In this document: positions 7,220-13,936 of the stretch, piece after piece
Layout of the letters: each line of letters opens with the position of its first letter
Numbering within the stretch: the first letter of the stretch is position 1
Made by a program: the position numbers and the translations under genes
Assembly (NCBI GenBank): GCA_964538575.1
Contig: CAZIGG010000076.1
Location: 1 to 15,373, forward strand
Source of the DNA: UBA2336 sp964538575
GTDB lineage: Bacteria > Bacteroidota > Bacteroidia > Cytophagales > Cyclobacteriaceae
Length of the DNA stretch: 15,373 bases
Direction of reading: 5' to 3'
The notes under the pieces: model-generated
What the model saw: the letters and a program-made list of their open reading frames with translations, nothing else
What the model was told of the DNA's origin: nothing
Database searches by the model: none

Positions 7220-7920
7220 TTCTCAAGAATCCGCAATTCAACCCTGCGGTTCATGCGATGGGCTTCCGGAGTATCATCCCTGGACACCGGATCAGTTCCG
7301 CCAAAAGCTTTGGTTTTTATTCTGCTCTTGTGTATTTTTTTTGACGTAAGATAATCTTTCACGGCATCAACACGTTCCTGCGAAAGCTTCATGAGCTTGT
7401 CAGGATTGCCAATGAAGTCGGTATGACCTTCCAACTGAACTATCATGTGGGGGTTTTCCCGCATCATGTTTACTACAATATCCAGTTCAGAATAGGATTC
7501 CGGACTGATCTTGTTTTTGTTCACCTCGAAGATCAGGTTGTTTAACAACATCACATTACCTGCTTCATGCTTTTTCTTGGCATGGGAATCTCCGTGTGTG
7601 AGCTCAATGTCTTTTACCAAACTCAGGTTACTGGCTTCAGCCGGATCAAGCATGAATTTAGCCGGAACAAACCCCGGGGCATCCACCGAAATGGAGTAAC
7701 GCTCATGGTCAAACATAGGAAACGAATAGGTGCTGTTATTAATAACTCCCATTTTATTTCCGTAAGGAAGGCTTTGATAGGTAATCCTGGCCGTAACAGG
7801 TTCTCCCGTTTCCGCGTTAATGATCTTGCCCTGAGCGACAATGATGCTGTCCGCAGCTTGTGCAAGCACCGGTAACGAACTGCCAACTACAAGAAAGAGC
7901 GCAATAATCCTTTTCAGCAT
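7216..7920 (-). CDS. Small OmpA-family protein with carboxypeptidase-like (CRD) domain
   Basis: 234 residues from ATG at 7920. A signal peptide (about 1-20, LFLVVGSSLPVLAQ) leads into a beta-sandwich carboxypeptidase regulatory-like domain (about 26-100: GKIINAETGEPVTARITY, typical of this fold) and an OmpA C-terminal peptidoglycan-binding domain (about 125-234). The residues that bind diaminopimelate in OmpA are present: D168 in GHTD and R183 in LSQER, 15 apart as usual. NRRVELRI near the end is also typical. The protein should sit in the periplasm, probably held to peptidoglycan; no lipobox Cys is seen. It is the second gene of a unit with 7934-9964, 13 bp downstream, and matches the C-terminal third of that protein, so the two look like products of duplication. 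There is no clear Shine-Dalgarno site. Its TAA shares bases with the opposing TAA at 7217-7219. Confidence 0.88.
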   Translation of the reverse strand: MLKRIIALFLVVGSSLPVLAQAADSIIVAQGKIINAETGEPVTARITYQSLPYGNKMGVINNSTYSFPMFDHERYSISVDAPGFVPAKFMLDPAEASNLSLVKDIELTHGDSHAKKKHEAGNVMLLNNLIFEVNKNKISPESYSELDIVVNMMRENPHMIVQLEGHTDFIGNPDKLMKLSQERVDAVKDYLTSKKIHKSRIKTKAFGGTDPVSRDDTPEAHRMNRRVELRILEN

Positions 7921-7933
7921 GCTGCGTTAAGGT

Positions 7934-9964
7934 TTACGGTTTTACAATTCTGAACTCCACCCTGCGATTCTTACGTCTGCCTTCTTTAGTTGCGTTGGAT
8001 TCTACAGGCTTGCTTTCTCCGAAGAAGGCAATGCTCACCCTGGATTGATCAACGCCTTTTCCGGTAATATATTTTTGTACTGCGGCCGCTCTTCGTCTGG
8101 ACAGATCAAGATTATATTGTTCTGTTCCGGTTGCATCCGCATGGCCTTCAATGGTTACGGTCATGGTTGCGCGTTCGCCCATCAGCTTAACAAGCCTGTT
8201 CAATTCCGAAAAGGATTCTGGCTTCAGTGTTACCTTGTCAAAGTCGAAGAAAATATTATTCAGGGTTATGGCAACATTCTCGCCAATCGGTGTAACTGAA
8301 ATCGGATCGAGCGTGAAGTCATAGTTGATCACCGTATCCTGGGCAATATTCCGCAAATCAATGTTTTGACTTTCTGAGATGTAATCTTTTGCTTCTGCCC
8401 GTATCCCGTATAAATGACCGATTGGCAATTTGATTTCGTAATCCCCCTTAGTCGGATCGGATTGATTTATTCCCACATCTGTTCCATCCGGCAGGCGTTC
8501 ATAAACAATTTTCGCGCCTATTGGTTGCCCGCTCTTTGCATCCAGAAGTTTCCCCTTAATAGTTGCCCAGCGATCAGGATTTCTCAGGATCGGCAGACTG
8601 ATCCGGAAGATGTCCGAATTATTGGGTGAAACTTCACGCGAATAATAGGCAAACTTACTGTCGGAAGGAATATTGAAGAAGTCTTCGTCCAGCGTTGTGT
8701 TGATATCCGGCCCCAGATTTTCTGGCTCGGACCAGTTTGTCCAGGTGTCATCCAGTCGTTTACTTACGTAAATATCGGTTCCGCCATAGCCGCTAAAGCC
8801 GTTAGAGGCGAAGTACAACGTTTTGTCATCCAGTGCGAGGAACGGTGAGGACTCTTCGCCCGCTGTATTCAAAACAGATCCCAGACTTAAGGGTTCTGTC
8901 CATACGCTGTCATCCTGCATGAAAGAAACATACAGATCGCGGTCACCTTTTGAATCTTCGCGTTGCACCGACATGATCAGTGTCTTGCGATTATTGGCGA
9001 GAAAATAATTCGCTTTCTCGTGAAAGTTATATTCATTTTTTATGTTCAATGGCACCGGCTTTGTCCAGCCTCCGCCTACATTGGAGCTAATCGAAACGCC
9101 AGCCTGCATTTTCTTTCCGTCATTCAAATACTTGTTACCCAAAACCATGACAACGGATTTGCCATCGGGTGTAATTGCACTGACCGAATTAATAAAGTTC
9201 GGATACTCATTATTAAACTGACTCATGTTTTTTGCCAACTGCCACTTCCCATCAGAACCCAGTTCAGAATACCAGATGTCTTCCTTGTCTTTTGCGCCTC
9301 CTTTGTTTTCCGGGTGATTGCTGCGGCTGAAGTAGAGTGTTTTGCCATCGGGCGACAGGATTGGATTTAGTTCGTTTACATCACTGTTTACATTTTTGTC
9401 AAGCACTTCGGTTACAATGCCCGATGAGAGAAGCTCAGGGGTTGGTATAAACGCCACAATCGGATAGCTGGAATCCGATATGGCAACTGCATCAATCGCA
9501 TAATAATCCGGAACTGCAGCGCCATCAAACTCCAGCTTAACGGCCGCAACTTTATAGGCAGTTGGTTCCAGGAAGAAGTTCATCATCCGGCCCTTCATCG
9601 GAATAGCCATCGGGTTAAAAGTGCTCAGCTCGTATTCTTTGCCTGCTTCATCGTATACAAGAATTCTATACAGCGCAGAGGGGCTAAACGATTCCGCTAC
9701 CGCAATCTGTTTAATGCTGATGGGCTTATCAAAGCCGAGCTTTAAGAACTCTTTCCGGTTTGGCTTATCCGGCATCCAGGCGTTCGGATTATCACCTCCT
9801 GCCGGCATTACATTAGGTTTGCCTAATGCCTGCTGGGCGGAATACTGAGCGTGTGTCAGTTCGGACGAAAAATCCAATACTTTGGAGGCCCATTGCACTA
9901 CCTGTGCAGAAGCTCCATAAGACATTGCGAATAGGATGATGATTGCGGGTAATAGTCTCTTCAT
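7934..9964 (-). CDS. OmpA-family protein with galactose-binding-like, PD40 propeller and CRD domains
   Basis: 676 residues from ATG at 9964, chosen over a TTG 14 codons upstream because AGGAG precedes it closely and a clean signal peptide (MKRLLPAIIILFAMSYGASA) begins there. Order: a beta-sandwich that looks galactose-binding/discoidin-like (about 25-165); a PD40/WD40-like propeller (about 190-455) with blades marked by LSPDGKTLYFSR (203-214), ITPDGK (264-269), LDDKTLYFAS (378-387) and PSDSKFAYYSR (433-443); a carboxypeptidase regulatory-like domain (about 466-555); and an OmpA domain (about 565-676) with D610 in GHAD and R625 in LSRRRA, the peptidoglycan-binding pair. Propeller-CRD-OmpA resembles PorE-type proteins linked to type IX secretion, but PorE begins with TPRs, so that role is only a suggestion. 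It is probably periplasmic and peptidoglycan-bound. First gene of a two-gene unit. Confidence 0.88.
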   Translation of the reverse strand: MKRLLPAIIILFAMSYGASAQVVQWASKVLDFSSELTHAQYSAQQALGKPNVMPAGGDNPNAWMPDKPNRKEFLKLGFDKPISIKQIAVAESFSPSALYRILVYDEAGKEYELSTFNPMAIPMKGRMMNFFLEPTAYKVAAVKLEFDGAAVPDYYAIDAVAISDSSYPIVAFIPTPELLSSGIVTEVLDKNVNSDVNELNPILSPDGKTLYFSRSNHPENKGGAKDKEDIWYSELGSDGKWQLAKNMSQFNNEYPNFINSVSAITPDGKSVVMVLGNKYLNDGKKMQAGVSISSNVGGGWTKPVPLNIKNEYNFHEKANYFLANNRKTLIMSVQREDSKGDRDLYVSFMQDDSVWTEPLSLGSVLNTAGEESSPFLALDDKTLYFASNGFSGYGGTDIYVSKRLDDTWTNWSEPENLGPDINTTLDEDFFNIPSDSKFAYYSREVSPNNSDIFRISLPILRNPDRWATIKGKLLDAKSGQPIGAKIVYERLPDGTDVGINQSDPTKGDYEIKLPIGHLYGIRAEAKDYISESQNIDLRNIAQDTVINYDFTLDPISVTPIGENVAITLNNIFFDFDKVTLKPESFSELNRLVKLMGERATMTVTIEGHADATGTEQYNLDLSRRRAAAVQKYITGKGVDQSRVSIAFFGESKPVESNATKEGRRKNRRVEFRIVKP

Positions 9965-10043
9965 GGGTCTCCTGACAGTTAATTTCTGAACAATAAACTT
10001 AGGCAAAAATTTAAATTTGAACGAAAATAATACATTGTCGCGT

Positions 10044-10051
10044 CAAAAATA
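10044..10051 (-). promoter_or_regulatory. Candidate -7 element for the OmpA operon
   Basis: TATTTTTG on the minus strand is a full TAnnTTTG match, between the patatin terminator and the large OmpA gene. Transcription would begin about 10035-10040, leaving an AT-rich leader of around 70 bases. The -33 region is poor (no TTG at 19-21 bases), which lowers confidence. Confidence 0.4.
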
Positions 10052-10079
10052 AGTTTCTAAATCCAGGGAATAATGGGGC

Positions 10080-10102
10080 AAAAATTCCTCGTTACTCGAG
10101 GA
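10080..10102 (-). terminator. Terminator overlapping the patatin stop codon
   Basis: On the minus strand TCCTCG pairs with CGAGGA around the loop AGTAA, followed by ATTTTTG. The left arm is coding sequence for the last residues (Ile-Leu-Glu) and the loop contains the TAA stop itself. The six-base stem plus five T is a modest but believable intrinsic terminator. Confidence 0.65.
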
Positions 10103-12398
10103 TATGGTTCTTAAAGAGCAAAAAACCTACATGGAGGAGAACGCCAACCTTGTTCTCGGGATCGTCATAATAATTGACACTGAGCGCCACCGGGCCCACC
10201 GGTGAGTGAAAAACAACACTTCCAGTGGCCGCAAGAGAAACTTTGGTAAACTCTGCCTGCTCAACAGCTTCCTGGTTGTCGTTTTGGACTATATGCTCAA
10301 ACGGTTTAAAGGCATAGCCTTCCAGCCGGAAGTCGAGCTTGTTTTTAATTGTAAAAACGTTCCGGACACCAAAAGCCACATAGTTGTATGCTCTGAAGTT
10401 TTCAAGGATAAGTGTACGGCTATCCTGTAACGGAAAGAAAGCAGGTGTATTAATAATTGTTCCGAAATAATTGCTGAATACCTTTTGGTTTGAAAAGACG
10501 GCCTCTGCGTAAATACCGGGTCGATACCACCATTCGCGGATAAAGTAATGCTCAGCGGTGGCTTTTAATCTGAACCACGTGTGGGAAGCCGTATTTTCAC
10601 CCTGACTTTCATCTGCCGTATTTCCGGGTGTATATTTTTCCTTCACATTAAAGAAATGTCCGCTGATCGAATAGGCTTTTCCATACGATGCGTATTGCTT
10701 TCTGTTCAGGTCGTTCATGGAAAATGTCAGTCCGGTTTTAAAGCCCTCAAGTTTAAGCTGATCAAGCGTATCCGAACTGACGAATACTTTTTCATTCGAA
10801 TAATAATCATCGTTGTTAAATCCTTCCATGCTCAGGTCAACCTTGAATTGGTTGCCAATCGATTTGCCAATATGAACTCCCAGTCTCCGGTCAAACCGTC
10901 TGAGCACAGTAGGTATATTCTTCTCTTTCAGAATATCAACGCCTTCGGTATAGTCCCAACTGTTAAACATGGCCTCGGGTTGAACATAAAACCGGTCGAG
11001 AAAGGGAACGTCAATACGCGTACGCACAATAGCAGATTTATAAAAGCTGCCGGTTTGAAAACCCGCATATGCGTGCGTTAACATGTTATTGAAGTAATAA
11101 TAGTTAAGGCCTAACGCGATATTACTAATATCACGTGTTGCGATTACACCGCCAAAGTCAACCTGAAAGTTCTTTTGCGCCCGCCTGGTTAATTGCAGTA
11201 CAAATTTGTTTGCTTCATGATTGAAAAGGATAGAAGGATATACATTTGAAAAGTATGGCTCGGCCGCAAGCTTATAGTATCCATTACGGATATCGCGATA
11301 GTATAAGGTAGGCTGCTTCTTTGAGTTCACCTTAAAAATTCTCCGGATGTATTTTCGCTGATGAGAATTAAACGATTTGAAGGTAATTTTCTCAAAAATC
11401 CAGGGCTTGTTTTGATCGTTGAATGCATTTCGCCTGGTAACAACTTCTTCGCAGGTTTGCCGCGCTGCTATTTTCTGCTTCAGTTCGGGCATTTGCCGCA
11501 TCGTTTGTGCGTAACCGCTATCGATTAGTGCGCGTGCATACTTAAACTCAAGCGAACTGTAGCCTTCCAGGTTTGGCTGAATGTAAACTCCGTTTTCCGG
11601 AATCGCAGAAGGATCGGATTTATCCAGCAGCATGTACAGCAATGAGTTGGCAATCAGTTTATCATCTTTATCGTACGGATATTCATTGTAAACTTTCGAA
11701 GAAACATTAGATCCTATAATAACATCCGGCTCGAATTCGTGCTGGATAATATCGACCGGAAAATTATTATAAACACCGCCATCAAATAAATAACGTCCGT
11801 CTACCCGGATCGGGTTATAAAAAAACGGAACCGTTTGCGTAGCCCGAAGTGCATCACTCAACGAGCCTTTGGAAAGAATTACTTCCGACTGTGTAAACAC
11901 ATCCGCTGCCACAACCCGAAACGGTATGAACAGGCTGTCGAAATTATTATTTGAAATTGCTGCTGCCTGAGCCATTTTTTCAGCCAGCGCAAAGTTCAAT
12001 GAAACATCGCTGGCCAGGCTGGAATTGAGTTGAAATGAAAACGTTGAATCAAGCGAAAGGTTGAGCTTGAGGAAATACGGTCCGTCTTCTGTGCGGGAGT
12101 AATGATAATTGACCTTACTCTCCGGATAACCATTAACCCACCGCAAAAAATCTTCGGATAAAACCATACGCTCAATGGCATCGGGACTCATACCGGCAGC
12201 ATAACAGCCGCCAATAATCCCGCCCATAGAGGTTCCCACGATATAGTCAACGGGGATCTCATTCTCCTCAAGCGCTTTCAGCACGCCAATGTGCGCAATG
12301 CCTTTGGCACCTCCTCCGCTGAGCACCAGCCCGACTTTTTGAGCAAAAGTCTGGGTGATGCTGCACGTCATTACAATAAGTAAAAGTTTCTTAAGCAC
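10092..12398 (-). CDS. Patatin-like phospholipase fused to an Omp85-type beta-barrel
   Basis: 768 residues from GTG at 12398. GTG is preferred because the next Met (residue 10) would cut the signal peptide (MLKKLLLIVMTCSITQTFAQ). The patatin domain (about 21-325) has the oxyanion loop GGGAKG (28-33), the nucleophile S57 in GTSMGG and the dyad partner D206 in FDGG, so it should be an active lipid acyl hydrolase. Residues about 335-400 look like one POTRA-like domain, and about 405-768 are a beta-barrel of the BamA/TamA surface-antigen type, with alternating aromatic strands. The layout matches PlpD-like type Vd autotransporters, in which the barrel anchors or exports the lipase; the topology in this clade is inferred. 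The final strand ends GFLLFKNHILE, without the usual terminal Phe. No Shine-Dalgarno site is visible. Upstream is the M23 gene, 104 bp away. Confidence 0.93.
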   Translation of the reverse strand: MLKKLLLIVMTCSITQTFAQKVGLVLSGGGAKGIAHIGVLKALEENEIPVDYIVGTSMGGIIGGCYAAGMSPDAIERMVLSEDFLRWVNGYPESKVNYHYSRTEDGPYFLKLNLSLDSTFSFQLNSSLASDVSLNFALAEKMAQAAAISNNNFDSLFIPFRVVAADVFTQSEVILSKGSLSDALRATQTVPFFYNPIRVDGRYLFDGGVYNNFPVDIIQHEFEPDVIIGSNVSSKVYNEYPYDKDDKLIANSLLYMLLDKSDPSAIPENGVYIQPNLEGYSSLEFKYARALIDSGYAQTMRQMPELKQKIAARQTCEEVVTRRNAFNDQNKPWIFEKITFKSFNSHQRKYIRRIFKVNSKKQPTLYYRDIRNGYYKLAAEPYFSNVYPSILFNHEANKFVLQLTRRAQKNFQVDFGGVIATRDISNIALGLNYYYFNNMLTHAYAGFQTGSFYKSAIVRTRIDVPFLDRFYVQPEAMFNSWDYTEGVDILKEKNIPTVLRRFDRRLGVHIGKSIGNQFKVDLSMEGFNNDDYYSNEKVFVSSDTLDQLKLEGFKTGLTFSMNDLNRKQYASYGKAYSISGHFFNVKEKYTPGNTADESQGENTASHTWFRLKATAEHYFIREWWYRPGIYAEAVFSNQKVFSNYFGTIINTPAFFPLQDSRTLILENFRAYNYVAFGVRNVFTIKNKLDFRLEGYAFKPFEHIVQNDNQEAVEQAEFTKVSLAATGSVVFHSPVGPVALSVNYYDDPENKVGVLLHVGFLLFKNHILE

Positions 12399-12422
12399 GG
12401 TATTAATACGACACTGCCCGAC

Positions 12423-12430
12423 TAAAGGTA
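12423..12430 (-). promoter_or_regulatory. Weak candidate -7 element for the patatin gene
   Basis: TACCTTTA on the minus strand matches TAnnTTTG at seven of the eight positions and would place the start about 18 bases ahead of the GTG at 12398. No -33 TTG is evident, so this is tentative. Confidence 0.28.
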
Positions 12431-12458
12431 ATCCGCCAGCAGAAAATAAATAAAGTAA

Positions 12459-12501
12459 TCGTTAAAAATAACGAATGCCGCGAGCTTAAAAGTTTTTAAG
12501 C
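12459..12501 (-). other. Two AT-rich hairpins after the M23 peptidase stop
   Basis: The first lies just past the TAG stop: GCTTAAAA (12484-12491) pairs with TTTTAAGC (12494-12501), eight bases with only two unpaired in between. The second: TCGTTA (12459-12464) pairs with TAACGA (12469-12474) around four bases, followed on the minus strand by TTACTTTATTTATTTTC. Neither has a clean U-run directly after the stem; the second is the better transcript end because of its U-rich tail. Confidence 0.3.
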
Positions 12502-12502
12502 G

Positions 12503-13786
12503 CTATAAAACTTTTGCAAAGGATTGCTGCGCAGGAGAGGCGATTCCGTCAAGCTTCATCATTACTGCTGCTTTTGCTTCTTCGTATGCGTCCTGATACT
12601 CAGCTTTGATAGGTTCTGACGCAGGAAGCTCTACGCGCAGCGCATCAACCTGTACACCGTTTTTCCAGAAGCGGTAGCAAAGGTGAGGGCCGGTGGCAAG
12701 GCCGGTGCTGCCAACATACCCGATAACCTGGCCCTGCCGGACACGGGTTCCGGCTCTTACCGAGCCGTCAATCCGCGACATGTGCAGGTACTGTGTGGTG
12801 TACGTTCCGTTATGACGGACCTTAACATAGTTACCGTTATTCGATTTATACTGCGCTTCTTCAACAAGTCCATCGCCTACTGAACGAATGGGTGTGCCTT
12901 GCGGAGCAGCGAAATCTGTTCCCAGGTGTGCCTTGAATATCTTTTGAACCGGGTGAAATCTACTTCCCGTGTACCGTGAACTGATGCGGGTAAATTCAAT
13001 CGGATATTTCAACAATGCTTTGCGAAGGCTCTTCCCTTCCTGATCGAAATAATCAAGACCATAGCCCTGATCGAACGGCACTGCATAGTAACCGCTTCCA
13101 AAATGTTCGAAATAAATTCCATTGATGTTCCGCACACCAATCGCGCGGCCTTCTACCTGAACTTCTTCGTAAACGAGTTTAAACACATCTCCTTTTTGCA
13201 GGCGCGCAAAATCAACCTGCCAGGCGAATATATCTACGAACTTGTTCGTAAGCTCATTCGAAATCCCCATCTCGTTAATGGTTTGTGATAACGATGATTG
13301 TATAATTCCGGAGATGCTTTTCTCTTCAACGGTTACCTCGCGCTGGCAAACATCCACCCGTAATGATTCATCAAAAGTAAAAACAACGTAGTCAATCGGG
13401 TTGGGTTCGTATACAAAAGCCTTTGCGGTTTTCGATGAATCCGGTGAGCAGAACAGTGTGTACTTTTTATTCGGAGCAATTTTTCTTACATCGAACACAT
13501 TGCGCGGAATAGCCGACAATTGGTTAATGAGCTTTACCGGCACGTTGTAGGCTTGCAGAATATCGGCCAGGAATTCGTTTTTCTTAACTTTTTCCTCAAT
13601 TATAATATGATTGTTGACATTCAGGCCATACAACAAAACAGGCTGATCCAGATCAAAATCAACATCGTCCAGCGTATAGCCTCCGCTGATATCTTTTGTT
13701 TCGGGGTAAGGATTAAACATGTTAACTGCCGCAGCACTTAACAAAATCAATACAACAGAAAAAAGCCTCCTTAAATGTCTCTTCAT
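12503..13786 (-). CDS. M23-family (LytM-type) peptidoglycan endopeptidase
   Basis: 427 residues from ATG at 13786. A TTG 24 bases upstream is rejected because it would sit almost on the inferred transcription start. The N-terminus is basic, then hydrophobic (about 8-22), a signal peptide or anchor. Residues about 60-135 resemble a LysM/OapA-like domain seen before M23 domains. The peptidase domain (about 265-385) has H287-x3-D291 (HLGTD), H335 in YLH and H368 in GPHLC. The usual HxH motif reads H-L-C, so the third zinc ligand is C370 instead of His; Cys can bind zinc, and I believe this variant recurs in Bacteroidota homologues. The enzyme probably cuts peptide crossbridges during growth or division, though a regulatory, non-catalytic role is possible. 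It ends with a roughly 40-residue Glu/Ala-rich tail. DsbD-type gene upstream, patatin gene downstream. Confidence 0.9.
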   Translation of the reverse strand: MKRHLRRLFSVVLILLSAAAVNMFNPYPETKDISGGYTLDDVDFDLDQPVLLYGLNVNNHIIIEEKVKKNEFLADILQAYNVPVKLINQLSAIPRNVFDVRKIAPNKKYTLFCSPDSSKTAKAFVYEPNPIDYVVFTFDESLRVDVCQREVTVEEKSISGIIQSSLSQTINEMGISNELTNKFVDIFAWQVDFARLQKGDVFKLVYEEVQVEGRAIGVRNINGIYFEHFGSGYYAVPFDQGYGLDYFDQEGKSLRKALLKYPIEFTRISSRYTGSRFHPVQKIFKAHLGTDFAAPQGTPIRSVGDGLVEEAQYKSNNGNYVKVRHNGTYTTQYLHMSRIDGSVRAGTRVRQGQVIGYVGSTGLATGPHLCYRFWKNGVQVDALRVELPASEPIKAEYQDAYEEAKAAVMMKLDGIASPAQQSFAKVL

Positions 13787-13821
13787 CGCCTCAATATTAT
13801 CTCTGCCCAAAAACCGGAGGG

Positions 13822-13829
13822 CAAATATA
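13822..13829 (-). promoter_or_regulatory. Candidate -7 element for the M23 peptidase gene
   Basis: TATATTTG on the minus strand is a full TAnnTTTG match. A start near 13815 gives a leader of about 30 bases to the ATG at 13786. The -33 position, in an A/T-rich stretch, has no clear TTG. The rest of the 150-bp gap up to 13936 shows only AT-rich sequence and no obvious terminator for the DsbD-type gene. Confidence 0.45.
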
Positions 13830-13936
13830 CCAGTTTAAAAAATTTCCGAGCGGTAAAAAACAGTGCGTTTTCAATAAAAATATGACATTAACCGGGATTA
13901 TCCAAAAGTCGGCAATCTGTACTCCTGTTAAGTTAA

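Noticed and set aside
9965..10006. Fourteen-codon N-terminal extension of the large OmpA protein from a TTG
   Set aside because: It places polar residues ahead of a good signal peptide; the ATG at 9964 has AGGAG just upstream.
12484..12501. Perfect 8-bp inverted repeat as an intrinsic terminator of the M23 gene
   Set aside because: Only two bases remain for the loop, the stem is AT-rich, and no U-run follows on the minus strand. Kept only as a hairpin.
13787..13810. TTG start for the M23 peptidase
   Set aside because: It lies only a few bases past the expected transcription start of the TATATTTG promoter; the ATG at 13786 begins a proper basic-hydrophobic leader.
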